Part shown: one piece after another, positions 1-6,340 of the stretch
Position numbering within the stretch: the first letter of the stretch is position 1
Layout of the letters: each line of letters begins with the position of its first letter
From: JBBUEO01 sp038056915
Lineage (GTDB): Bacteria > Patescibacteriota > UBA1384 > UBA12157 > JAENIV01
Direction: 5' to 3'
NCBI GenBank assembly: GCA_038056915.1
Contig: JBBUEO010000038.1
Location: 1-13,283, forward strand
Length of the DNA stretch: 13,283 bases
Program-made: the position numbers and the translations under genes
Notes under the pieces: model-generated
The model's input: the letters and a program-made list of their open reading frames with translations, nothing else
Databases searched by the model: none
Told to the model about the DNA's origin: nothing

Positions 1-25
1 AAAATATCTCATCCGCCCTTTTGGT

Positions 26-51
26 AACAAAAAAGACCTAAAACGGTCTTT
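26..51 (-). terminator. Intrinsic terminator of the tRNA-Lys transcript
   Basis: A 7-bp stem (AAAGACC at 32-38, GGTCTTT at 45-51) closes a 6-nt loop. Read on the minus strand, it is followed at once by six T. It lies about 60 nt past the 3' end of the tRNA. On the plus strand the trailing tract is broken (CTTGCTTTT), so it is best oriented for the tRNA, though it could work both ways. Confidence 0.7.
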
Positions 52-111
52 CTTGCTTTTCCTACTTCTCTTAAGGCTAATTCTATCTTTTACAAAGTTC
101 CACTTTCTAAA

Positions 112-186
112 TGGAGGGCCTGGTGGGGATCGAACCCACGACGCTCACCTTAAAAGGGTGACGCTCTACCACTGAGCTACAGGCCC
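112..186 (-). tRNA. tRNA-Lys (anticodon UUU), CCA encoded
   Basis: The cloverleaf can be folded by eye on the minus strand. The acceptor stem is GGGCCTG (186-180) with CAGGCCC (122-116). The D arm is GCTC/GAGC, the anticodon stem TCACC/GGTGA, with loop CTTTTAA giving anticodon TTT. The T arm is GTGGG-TTCGATC-CCCAC. The 3' CCA is genomically encoded (112-114). The discriminator base (position 115 on the plus strand) reads as U73, whereas lysine tRNAs of well-studied bacteria have A73. The anticodon assignment is firm because the 7-nt loop with U33 is unambiguous. No second tRNA lies next to it. Confidence 0.95.
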
Positions 187-197
187 ATCTATTAATA

Positions 198-226
198 ATT
201 CTATCTTAAATTTATACTAAAATCAA
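198..226 (-). promoter_or_regulatory. Promoter of tRNA-Lys
   Basis: On the minus strand TTGATT (226-221) is followed by exactly 17 nt and TAGAAT (203-198). The predicted start, around 191, is a few bases before the mature tRNA 5' end at 186. The same two hexamers and spacing occur upstream of dnaJ. Confidence 0.55.
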
Positions 227-241
227 CATTTGCTTTGTGAT

Positions 242-255
242 ATCACTACTATACT
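242..255 (+). promoter_or_regulatory. Operator-like half site before the TrpR-like gene
   Basis: ATCACTACTATACT here is identical to the reverse complement of the right arm (619-632) of the palindrome that follows the gene. It contains TATACT (250-255), which could be the -10 of the gene at 295, although no convincing -35 stands 17 nt upstream. Binding by the TrpR-like protein itself (autoregulation) is an inference from position and repetition only. Confidence 0.4.
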
Positions 256-294
256 TTGCAGTTAAGAAGTGTTAAATTAGAATAGGAGGATAGA

Positions 295-570
295 ATGCCC
301 AAAAAAGGAATTGATCAGGAAGCAAAGAAATTATTTTTTAAAATTTTAACCAATCTTAAAGCCGGAGATTTAGGGCTGTTTATTGGTGATATTTTTTCTT
401 CCGCTGAAGTCAAGGATTTCTCACGTCGGCTTTTAGCGGCAAAGTTATTGATGGAAAAGAAAACCTATCTAGAAATTTGTCATGATATGGGGATGAGCGA
501 AAACACCATCAACAAGATCCATTTTAAAACTAAAGGAAGCCCACTTATACGCAGATTGTTTGAAATATAA
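295..570 (+). CDS. TrpR-like (YerC/YecD-type) DNA-binding protein
   Basis: This 91-residue, mostly helical protein belongs by sequence character to the Trp-repressor superfamily, in the YerC/YecD group. A helix-turn-helix is visible at about residues 57-77 (TYLEICHDMGMSENTINKI), preceded by the helical stretch around residues 36-54 (SSAEVKDFSRRLLAAKLLM) that packs beside it in this family. YerC-type proteins are about 90-105 residues, so it is full length. The start is supported by AGGAGGA (284-290), 4 nt before the ATG. It does not have to be a tryptophan sensor: most YerC/YecD proteins have no known ligand and no trp genes are nearby. Related sequence motifs on both sides of the gene (242-255 and 601-632) suggest self-regulation and possibly control of the downstream methyltransferase. 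Family call is confident, target is not known. Confidence 0.85.
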   Translation: MPKKGIDQEAKKLFFKILTNLKAGDLGLFIGDIFSSAEVKDFSRRLLAAKLLMEKKTYLEICHDMGMSENTINKIHFKTKGSPLIRRLFEI

Positions 571-600
571 AAATTTGAGATATCAGAGTGTCTTGAGTTT

Positions 601-632
601 ATCACTACCATACTGCGTAGTATAGTAGTGAT
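601..632. promoter_or_regulatory. 14-bp inverted repeat, operator or hairpin
   Basis: ATCACTACCATACT (601-614) and AGTATAGTAGTGAT (619-632) pair over 14 positions with one mismatch around a GCGT centre. It sits between the TrpR-like gene and the methyltransferase. A T-run (641-646) follows only after 8 nt, so a standard intrinsic terminator is less likely than a protein-binding site, but a hairpin role remains possible. The same arm sequence occurs once more at 242-255. Confidence 0.55.
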
Positions 633-668
633 GATTTAGATTTTTTAATATATATCTTTGAATTTAAT

Positions 669-1373
669 ATGAATATTGTTCGGCATTATTTGACTTTAAT
701 CAAATTCGCTCTTCGAGGGAATCGCGGGTTTTATGAGGCACGTGAATATTTAGCTGAACTTTTGATTGATGAGCTCGAAGAATTTGTTGATCTCGAAAAT
801 AAAAAAGTCTTGGACATTGGTGGCGAGCGAGGGGAATTTTGTAAAATTTTAACCCAAAAAAGAAATTGTCAAGCGATTAATTTAGAACCCCGCCGGCCAG
901 TTGGAGGATTTGTCCATAAAACTTTTATTGGAACCGCCGACAAGTTGCCGTTCGGGGATAGAGCTTTTGATATTGTTATTCTCCGGGGCGTCCTTCAGCA
1001 CATCCCGACTAATCTTAAATTAAAATCTCTGAAAGAAATGCACCGGGTTTTAAAAAGCGGAGGAATCGCCTATGTTATGATTCCTCCTTGGTGGTCTCCC
1101 CTATCGGGCCAAGATATAAAACCCTTTCAGTATTTTGGTTTTCGGCTGGCGAAACATTTTTCCAATACAATAATGAGTCGTAAAATAAAAGCAAATAATT
1201 TAGCCGAGCTTGGGTTATGGCCAATGACTTATAGATCAATATGCTCTTATATCGAACAAGCGAATTTTAAAATTATCAAAACTACTGATATTTTAGGCCG
1301 CATACATTGGTTGACCAAGATTCCAATCATCCGCGAGCTCTTGCCGTCAGTCGGATTTATTATTAGAAAATAA
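669..1373 (+). CDS. Class I SAM-dependent methyltransferase
   Basis: This 234-residue protein has the Methyltransf_11-type Rossmann fold. Motif I is VLDIGGERGEF at residues 47-57 (SAM-binding loop). An acidic residue E73 at the end of strand 2 would hold the ribose. The region DKLPFGDRAFDIVI (92-105) is the motif II/post-II strand typical of UbiE-like small-molecule methyltransferases, and HRVLKSGG (125-132) is the motif III turn. A Trp/Pro-rich segment follows at 139-145 (PPWWSPL) and a variable C-terminal half, probably the substrate cap. The acceptor cannot be told from sequence. No Shine-Dalgarno sequence precedes the ATG (TTTGAATTTAAT). The palindrome at 601-632 lies 36 nt upstream. No membrane segment is evident. 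Sure of the fold, unsure of the substrate; glycan, lipid or quinone-like acceptors are all possible. Confidence 0.8.
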   Translation: MNIVRHYLTLIKFALRGNRGFYEAREYLAELLIDELEEFVDLENKKVLDIGGERGEFCKILTQKRNCQAINLEPRRPVGGFVHKTFIGTADKLPFGDRAFDIVILRGVLQHIPTNLKLKSLKEMHRVLKSGGIAYVMIPPWWSPLSGQDIKPFQYFGFRLAKHFSNTIMSRKIKANNLAELGLWPMTYRSICSYIEQANFKIIKTTDILGRIHWLTKIPIIRELLPSVGFIIRK

Positions 1374-1458
1374 CACCATCCATTTTAACGGCATACCACC
1401 TGAGCCATTGGACTAAAAACCCTCTTTTCATTTATTAACTTTTATTGGATAATGTAGA

Positions 1459-2589
1459 ATGTCCATGAAAAAAATTATTATAATATTACTTTTGGGGTTT
1501 TCTTTATTTATTCCAACAATTGGTTTTGCCCAAGAAAAAAACCAAATCGTTTATTTTTATAGTGAGACTTGCCTAAATTGTGCTCAAGAAAAAGTCTTTT
1601 TAGATGAGTTGGTTCAAAAATATCCCCAAATTGAAATTATTAAATATGAGTATTCGCAAAGCGAAACCCAAAAAGCTTTAGAAGATTTTTATCAAAAATA
1701 TCAAGTGCCTCAAGCCATGAGAGGAATAGTGCCAATAACTTTTATTGGCAACCGATTTTTTTTCGGCTTTGATAATAAAGAAACAACCGGCAAAGAAATT
1801 GAAGATTATATTATTTCAGGCGCCGAAGACAAGAACTCCCAGTTCTCATTGGGCAAAAACAAACTGCCGATTATTGGCGAAGTTGACCTTAGCAAATTTT
1901 CATTGCCAGCTTTAGCGGTGATTTTGGGATTTTTCGATGGGTTTAATGTTTGTTCTTTGGGGGCTTTAGTACTAATCTTGGGAATTGTCTTGGCATTTCG
2001 ATCGAGAACAAAAACGCTAATTTTAGGAATCGTTTTTATTCTAACAACCGCGATTATTTATGGTTTATTAATTTTTCTTTGGCATTCGTTATTTTCATTT
2101 TTCTCTATTTATATACGAAAGATGGAACTCGTTATTGGCGTACTATCAATTGTCGCTGGGATTTATTTTTTCCGTGAATTTTTGAAATTTCGTAAAAATA
2201 ATACTGCTTGCGAATTTGGGGGAATTTCCCAAAAGCTTTCCTACAAATTACAAAAAGTATTTACCACCCAAAAGGGCATTTTGGCTTTAATTGGGGCAGT
2301 TTTTATTTTTGCGATTGCAATTACGGTAGTGGAATTTCCCTGTTCAGCCGCTTTGCCGGTCTTGTTTGCCGGTGTTTTGACGAATACTAATCTTCCTTTA
2401 TCCTCGACACTTGCTTATCTTGGCATCTTTCTTTTTTTCTATATGCTCGACGAGATTATTGTTTTTCTGGTTGCTTTTACAACCATGAGAATTTGGGTGG
2501 CCTCCCCCAAATTTATTACTTGGCTAAATTTGCTGGCGGCGGTTTTGCTTTTGCTGTTAGGCAGTTATTATATTATTGGTTTAGTATAA
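1459..2589 (+). CDS. Thioredoxin-like domain fused to CcdA/DsbD-type membrane domain
   Basis: The 376-residue protein starts with a signal-type segment (residues 4-24, ending GFA-QE). A thioredoxin/glutaredoxin-like domain follows (about 28-120) with the redox motif CLNC at 38-41 and a cis-proline candidate at P92 (VPIT). A polytopic CcdA/DsbD-like domain fills the rest (about 148-375, roughly six membrane helices). Its two expected membrane cysteines are visible as C165 (FNVCSLGAL) and C295 (EFPCSAALP), in place of the more usual SPC context. It probably carries electrons from the cytoplasm across the membrane to the fused extracytoplasmic CxxC and on to secreted thiol proteins. There are two possible ATGs (1459 and 1465) and no Shine-Dalgarno. 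A GATAAT at 1448-1453 would place the transcript start near 1460, favouring the MKK start at 1465. A large redox partner is not seen nearby. Confidence 0.82.
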   Translation: MSMKKIIIILLLGFSLFIPTIGFAQEKNQIVYFYSETCLNCAQEKVFLDELVQKYPQIEIIKYEYSQSETQKALEDFYQKYQVPQAMRGIVPITFIGNRFFFGFDNKETTGKEIEDYIISGAEDKNSQFSLGKNKLPIIGEVDLSKFSLPALAVILGFFDGFNVCSLGALVLILGIVLAFRSRTKTLILGIVFILTTAIIYGLLIFLWHSLFSFFSIYIRKMELVIGVLSIVAGIYFFREFLKFRKNNTACEFGGISQKLSYKLQKVFTTQKGILALIGAVFIFAIAITVVEFPCSAALPVLFAGVLTNTNLPLSSTLAYLGIFLFFYMLDEIIVFLVAFTTMRIWVASPKFITWLNLLAAVLLLLLGSYYIIGLV

Positions 2590-2602
2590 GAAAATTATTA
2601 AA

Positions 2603-3529
2603 ATGTTGTGGTTAAATATTAGTGCAATAATTTTAGGTTATCTATTAGGTTCTATCTCACCAGCTTATATTTTGGGTAGAATTCTTCGTGGAATTGATAT
2701 TCGTCAACATGGCACCGGCAATGCCGGCGCAAGAAATGTTAAAAAAGTTCTCGGGATCGGTCCGGCAATCATTTGCGGTACTTACGATTTTGCCAAAGGA
2801 CTCTTAGCGATGTTGATTGCTTGGAAATTGCATGCTCCGGAAATTATTATTTATTTAAGCGGCTACGCGGCAATTTTGGGTCACATTTTCCCTTTTTATC
2901 TTCGTTTTCGCGGCGGAGAAGGTCAAGCGACATCTTTGGGAATTTTTTTCTTTATTTTTGGCAAAGCAATTTTTAATCATTGGTTTGCCTTAGAAATTCT
3001 CATCCCAATTGCCGCCTTGGCCTTGTTTCTTTTTATTATTGCCTCACCGGAAATAATCGGTCTTTTTTCGCTCCCGGCATTTATTTTGCTTTTTTTAACC
3101 AGAGCAGAAATTAATCCAACCACAATGTTTATCATGGTTTTGCTTATGCAAATGTGGATTTTTACTCTCTTTAATATCAAAAAATTGGCTCTTTTCAAAC
3201 TTTCTCCCGAAGCCACCAAAGAAATTAGATTTTGGCGAACAATCCTTCGGCCATTAGCAGTAATTTTCCCTCTTCTTTATTTATTTTTAGACCGGAAATT
3301 TATGCTNNNNNNNNNNNNNNNNNNNNNNNNNNNNNNNNNNNNNNNNNNNNNNNNNNNNNNNNNNNNNNNNNNNNNNNNNNNNNNNNNNNNNNNNNNNNNN
3401 NNNNNNCCAATGTTTATCGTCGGGGCTTTGACAGCGGCGATTGTTGAACTCATTCCCTGGGGGATTGACGACAACATTTCAGTGGCGATAATCTCCGGGG
3501 CAGTGATGTATGTGATGACTATTTTCTAA
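2603..3529 (+). CDS. plsY: PlsY glycerol-3-phosphate acyltransferase, apparently fused to a polyprenol/DAG-kinase-like tail; broken by a gap
   Basis: Residues 1 to about 200 are PlsY, the membrane enzyme that moves an acyl group from acyl-phosphate to glycerol-3-phosphate, the first step of phospholipid synthesis. Motif 1 is GSISPAY (16-22) with HGTGNAGARN (36-45), motif 2 is DFAKG (62-66), motif 3 GHIFPFYLRFRGGEGQAT (93-110). Motif 3 normally reads GGKGVAT; the conserved Lys is Glu106 here. PlsY is usually about 200 residues, but the frame runs on past residue 205 (EIRFWRTILRP, then a membrane helix) into the gap. After the gap, 40 codons in the same nominal frame (ELIPWGIDDN) look like the C-terminus of dolichol/phytol/diacylglycerol kinases, which end in a similar ExxP...DDN stretch. 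The gap length is unknown, so continuity in frame is not proven. No Shine-Dalgarno precedes the ATG, 13 nt after the previous stop. Confidence 0.72.
   Translation: MLWLNISAIILGYLLGSISPAYILGRILRGIDIRQHGTGNAGARNVKKVLGIGPAIICGTYDFAKGLLAMLIAWKLHAPEIIIYLSGYAAILGHIFPFYLRFRGGEGQATSLGIFFFIFGKAIFNHWFALEILIPIAALALFLFIIASPEIIGLFSLPAFILLFLTRAEINPTTMFIMVLLMQMWIFTLFNIKKLALFKLSPEATKEIRFWRTILRPLAVIFPLLYLFLDRKFMXXXXXXXXXXXXXXXXXXXXXXXXXXXXXXXXXXPMFIVGALTAAIVELIPWGIDDNISVAIISGAVMYVMTIF
3307..3406. other. Assembly gap (100 N)
   Basis: Exactly 100 N, the usual placeholder for a gap of unknown size. A complete kinase-like domain needs about 200 residues, and only about 70 are visible on both sides, so several hundred bases are probably missing. 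Confidence 0.95.
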
Positions 3530-3542
3530 AGTAGAACATCCA

Positions 3543-3610
3543 ACGAATCTTTTATCACGAATATACACGAATAAGATATATTAGCGTTTATTCGTGAATA
3601 GTAAATTCGT
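3543..3610. repeat. Nested ACGAAT/ATTCGT inverted repeat between convergent genes
   Basis: CACGAATAA (3566-3574) and TTATTCGTG (3588-3596) form a perfect 9-bp stem. A second ACGAATA copy lies 10 nt earlier (3557-3563), and an outer ACGAAT/ATTCGT pair (3543-3548, 3605-3610) encloses it. It occupies the 104-nt space between two genes that end facing each other, so it may act as a two-way terminator despite lacking a clean T-run, or be a dispersed intergenic repeat. Confidence 0.5.
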
Positions 3611-3633
3611 CGGTCAATATTACAATTTATTGG

Positions 3634-4158
3634 TTAGTCGGATGAACTCGAAGAGGTCTTTCTAAAAAAGCCGAGGGCAATCAAAGCCACTACTGGCGCG
3701 GCCACCCAGATCGGATAATATTTGATTACAAAAGTCGCTAGCCGGGAGCTGGCCATAAAGGCCTCGCGGGCTTCGGGGGTCATAAAGAAAAAGATCGAGG
3801 ACAAGATTAGCCCGGTGGTTAAAAAGGAAAGAATAATAATTTCAATTGGCGAAAGCAGCCCCTTGGCTTTGGAGCCGGAAATCCCACCCTTTGTGGATAA
3901 CAACATAATTATCGCCATAAAGAGGACAACTTTAATGGTAAAAGGGGTGGCGCCTGAACGAATCCAGACTTTATCGAAAATGACTTTGTCGCCTTGGAAA
4001 AATTCAAAAACATTGCCGGCAAAAACTTGGGTGACAACCAAAGAAACATAAACACTCAAAAGGGTGGCAATAATTTTTTCTCTTTGTAAAATATAGCCAA
4101 AGGCAATGCCGATTAAGAAAAAGACAGTGATTGCCAAATCCCATGAAGGTCCAGGCAT
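3634..4158 (-). CDS. Five-helix membrane protein of unknown function (174 aa)
   Basis: I do not recognise a family with certainty. Five hydrophobic segments are visible at about residues 7-24, 28-48, 73-87, 105-126 and 147-165. A polar stretch lies between helices 2 and 3 (49-72), and the protein ends in RKTSSSSSD. The opening PGPSWDLAITVFFLIG followed by a second helix resembles the layout of CvpA-like proteins, but that is a loose comparison. The start is supported by GGAGGGG (4174-4168 on the minus strand), 9 nt before the ATG. It has its own strong promoter (4307-4335) and a leader of about 140 nt whose second hairpin matches the one in front of dnaK, so it may be co-regulated with the chaperones. 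No catalytic residues stand out. Confidence 0.75.
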   Translation of the reverse strand: MPGPSWDLAITVFFLIGIAFGYILQREKIIATLLSVYVSLVVTQVFAGNVFEFFQGDKVIFDKVWIRSGATPFTIKVVLFMAIIMLLSTKGGISGSKAKGLLSPIEIIILSFLTTGLILSSIFFFMTPEAREAFMASSRLATFVIKYYPIWVAAPVVALIALGFFRKTSSSSSD

Positions 4159-4176
4159 ATTAAAAATCCCCTCCGC

Positions 4177-4218
4177 TCCCGAGTTTCGCTTCTGCGAAAG
4201 CAGAAAGAAAGCTCAGGA
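4177..4218 (-). promoter_or_regulatory. SD-proximal leader hairpin of the 174-aa gene
   Basis: On the plus-strand coordinates, TCCCGAG (4177-4183) pairs with CTCAGGA (4212-4218) with one mismatch. TTTC (4184-4187) pairs with GAAA (4207-4210), and TTCTGC (4190-4195) with GCAGAA (4200-4205) around a GAAA loop. In the transcript the stem base is 2 nt upstream of the GGAGG Shine-Dalgarno. The outer strands and the following GCGGAGG are shared with the dnaK leader (6341-6379), while the inner part differs. CUUCC just inside the upstream arm could alternatively pair with GGAGG (one G-U), which would hide the ribosome site; that switch is inferred. Confidence 0.55.
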
Positions 4219-4221
4219 AGT

Positions 4222-4284
4222 CCCGCATATAACGCTTCTGCAATAACAGGACGTAGTCAGTTTTGCAGAAAGGAATTGTGCGGG
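4222..4284 (-). ncRNA. Structured leader element, copy A
   Basis: The outer stem is CCCGCAT (4222-4228) with GTGCGGG (4278-4284). An internal loop carries AACGC (4231-4235) and AGGAATT (4271-4277). A long inner hairpin follows: TTCTGCAA (4236-4243)/TTGCAGAA (4263-4270), AAC (4245-4247)/GTT (4260-4262) and GAC (4250-4252)/GTC (4256-4258), capped by GTA. Copy B at 6541-6609 keeps both internal-loop sequences but changes stem bases in compensating pairs. It lies inside the predicted 5' leader of the 174-aa gene, directly upstream of its SD-proximal hairpin. It could be a cis-acting RNA or a structured repeat. No known class was recognised. Confidence 0.5.
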
Positions 4285-4306
4285 GCGTATTTATTTACCT
4301 ATCTCC

Positions 4307-4335
4307 ATTATCCAACATTCATTTTCTGCTGTCAA
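4307..4335 (-). promoter_or_regulatory. Promoter of the 174-aa membrane gene
   Basis: On the minus strand TTGACA (4335-4330), 17 nt, then GATAAT (4312-4307). The predicted start near 4300 gives a leader of about 140 nt holding both structured elements. It lies between the dnaJ stop (4351) and the gene, so the 174-aa gene can be expressed independently of dnaJ. Confidence 0.7.
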
Positions 4336-4350
4336 CAAGGGGATTAGAAA

Positions 4351-4959
4351 TTACATCCCCGTCCCCTTCAACTTCTCTAAGAGTTCTTTTTGTTCCCGCG
4401 AAAGATGGCGGGGGATTTTTACTTTGACAGTCACCAACAAATCACCGCGGCCTCTACGGGTAGCCATACCTTTGCCAGGAAATCTAAAAGTGGTTCCGTC
4501 CAAAGTTCCAGACGGAATTCGAAGAGTAATTTCCTCGCCAGTATTAGTTTTTAAACGCAGATTATCACCTAAAAGCGCTGAAGTAAGCCCAATTTCGACT
4601 TCGGTTTGAACTTGAGAAAATGCCCCGCCAAAAAAATCTTCAAAAATATCCCCGAGCCCGCCGAAATTAAAACTAAAACCGCGAGTTCCAAATCCTTCAA
4701 AATCGCGAAAATCCCAAGCTCCCTGTCCTGCTTGGCCGGAAAAGCCGCCAAAATCAGCCGTCCCAAATTGATCGTATTGGGCTTTTTTTTGCGGATTGCT
4801 TAAAATCTGATAGGCCTCATTGATTTCCTTAAAACGCTCGGCTGAACCGGAATTTTTATCCGGATGATATTGGTGAGCGAGTTTCCGGTAAGCGCGTTTT
4901 ATTTCATCAGGAGAAGCATTTTTAGAAACCCCCAGGATTTTATAATAGTCTTTATTCAT
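4351..4959 (-). CDS. dnaJ: Minimal DnaJ-type co-chaperone (202 aa)
   Basis: This is the Hsp40 partner that stimulates the DnaK ATPase and delivers unfolded substrates. It has a J domain at residues 3-66 with the essential HPD at 32-34, and a Gly/Phe-rich linker (67-113). A single C-terminal beta domain (about 118-184) contains IPSGTLDGTTFRFPGKG and RGRGDLLV, matching CTD II of DnaJ. The zinc-finger CxxCxGxG repeats and the first substrate-binding domain are absent. DnaJ is normally about 370 residues and CbpA about 305, so this is a pared-down form. The start chosen is ATG 4959, since the codon before it is TTG and adds nothing. There is no Shine-Dalgarno (ATTTTATTATTG). It follows dnaK after 126 nt of repeat-rich DNA that includes its own promoter-like sequence. 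Confidence 0.9.
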   Translation of the reverse strand: MNKDYYKILGVSKNASPDEIKRAYRKLAHQYHPDKNSGSAERFKEINEAYQILSNPQKKAQYDQFGTADFGGFSGQAGQGAWDFRDFEGFGTRGFSFNFGGLGDIFEDFFGGAFSQVQTEVEIGLTSALLGDNLRLKTNTGEEITLRIPSGTLDGTTFRFPGKGMATRRGRGDLLVTVKVKIPRHLSREQKELLEKLKGTGM

Positions 4960-4973
4960 CAATAATAAAATAT

Positions 4974-5084
4974 CTAATTATTCTAATTAACCTAATTGAC
5001 CTAATCAAATCCTAATTCCCAACTTGGGAAATTTCAAATTTGGGATTTATTTAGAATAATTAGGTCAATTAGAAATTAGGTTAA
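4974..5084. repeat. Array of about 9-nt CTAATTnAC units in both orientations
   Basis: From 4974 the units CTAATTATT, CTAATTAAC, CTAATTGAC, CTAATCAAATC and CTAATTCCC follow head to tail. Past a central palindrome (TTCCCAA-C-TTGGGAA, 5016-5030) the same units return in inverse orientation (5051-5084). Paired 11-12 nt segments are 4975-4986/5051-5062, 4994-5005/5059-5070 and 4987-4997/5074-5084. Their order is shuffled, so they do not form one simple hairpin. It fills the dnaK-dnaJ spacer. Confidence 0.6.
4980..5008 (-). promoter_or_regulatory. Candidate promoter of dnaJ inside the repeat array
   Basis: On the minus strand TTGATT (5008-5003), 17 nt, TAGAAT (4985-4980), the same hexamers and spacing as the tRNA-Lys promoter. 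The predicted start near 4973 gives a leader of about 14 nt without a Shine-Dalgarno. The sequence is low-complexity AT, so a chance match cannot be ruled out. Confidence 0.4.
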
Positions 5085-5085
5085 T

Positions 5086-6335
5086 TTATTTATTGTCCGG
5101 TTTTTCGTCCTTTTTCTCTGCTTCGGTTTTTTCGTCTTTTTTGTCTTCTTGCTGCGATTTTTCATTAGGCTTTGCCTGTTGATACATCGCTTGACCGATT
5201 TTTTGAATTGCCGAACTTAGAGTTTCAGAAGCAGTTTTGATTTTTTCCTGATCATCGGTTTTAAGGGCTTCTTTGAGCTCGGAAATTTTTTCTTCAATTT
5301 CCTTTTTATCAGTTTCCGGGACTTTATTACCAGCATCTTTTAAGGCTTTTTCCGAAGTATAAACTAAGTTTTCGCCCAAATTTTTAGTTTCAATTAATTC
5401 TTTTCTTTTTTTATCTTCTTCTTCGTGAGTGGTGGCTTCAGTCTTCATTTTTTCAATCTCTTCTTTAGAAAGTCCGGATGAGGAGGTAATGGTGATTTTC
5501 TGTTCTTTAGAAGTGGCTTTATCTTGAGCTTTGACATTTAAAATCCCATTAGCGTCAAGATCAAAAGTGACTTCAATTTGAGGAAGGCCGCGGGGCGCTG
5601 GCGNNNNNNNNNNNNNNNNNNNNNNNNNNNNNNNNNNNNNNNNNNNNNNNNNNNNNNNNNNNNNNNNNNNNNNNNNNNNNNNNNNNNNNNNNNNNNNNNN
5701 NNNTCAAAGACGCCGTCGCCAATATCCAAAATGGTAATATCAAAAGTGCCGCCGCCAAAGTCATAGACTGCGATGTGGCCTTCTTTTTTCTTATCGAGAC
5801 CGTAAGCTAAAGATGAGGCAGTCGGTTCATTAATAATTCTTTTAACATTTAGCCCGGCAATTTCACCGGCGTCTTTAGTGGCTTGGCGCTGGGAATCATT
5901 AAAATAGGCCGGCACAGTGATAACCGCGTCATTGACTTTTTCGCCGAGATAGCTTTCAGCGTCGTTTTTGAGTTTTTTTAAAATAAAAGCCGAGATTTCC
6001 TGCGGTGACCATTCTTTGTCGGCCATCACCACTTTGACGCCAGTGCCGGCTTTGACAATTTTGTACGGTAGAAGTTTTAGATCATTTTGGATTTCCTCTT
6101 CCTCCCAGCGCCGGCCGATAAGGCGCTTAACTGAAAAGATGGTATTTTCCGGATTAGTAATCGCCTGGCGTTTAGCCAGCTGGCCGACTAATCGTTGATT
6201 ATCTTTGGAAGTCGCCACCACTGATGGACAAAGATTGCCGCCTTCAGCTGTGGGAATGACTTTCGGTTTTCCGGCCTCAATCACCGACACCACACTGTTA
6301 GTAGTTCCCAAGTCAATACCAATAATTTTTGACAT
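5086..6335 (-). CDS. dnaK: Chaperone DnaK (Hsp70), interrupted by an assembly gap
   Basis: The N-terminal 210 residues are intact ATPase-domain sequence: phosphate loop DLGTTNS (8-14), VPAYFNDSQRQAT (141-153), and GGGTFD (194-199). The gap (5604-5703) then removes the middle. After it the gene resumes in a different nominal frame with PAPRGLPQIEVTFDLDANG, the end of the substrate-binding beta domain, then the helical lid, then a Lys/Glu/Asp-rich tail ending DEKPDNK. By alignment from memory with E. coli DnaK, about 250 residues (about 0.75 kb) are missing, so the 100 N underestimates the real gap and the gene itself is probably whole. DnaK binds exposed hydrophobic segments under ATP control with DnaJ and GrpE. 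The start ATG has GGAGG 5 nt upstream. The leader is structured (6341-6448) and the promoter at 6477-6505 carries a palindrome. Confidence 0.93.
5604..5703. other. Assembly gap (100 N) within dnaK
   Basis: Exactly 100 N between the ATPase domain and the end of the substrate-binding domain. The amount of DnaK sequence missing implies a true gap of roughly 0.7-0.8 kb. Confidence 0.95.
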
Positions 6336-6340
6336 ATTAA

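Noticed and set aside
1385..1420. tRNA-like D-arm on the minus strand (GGCTCAGGTGGTATGCC) between the methyltransferase and CcdA-type genes
   Set aside because: No anticodon arm, T arm or matching acceptor stem could be found around it; at best an old fragment.
3722..4051. 109-codon open frame on the plus strand
   Set aside because: It is the antisense of the membrane protein at 3634-4158, with no start signal of its own.
4974..5084. CRISPR array
   Set aside because: Units are about 9 nt, directly adjacent, and appear in both orientations; there are no spacers and no cas genes.
5538..5764. Separate small proteins and a C-terminal frame around the second N run
   Set aside because: Artifacts of reading through 100 N; the sequence on both sides is DnaK when read in the right frames.
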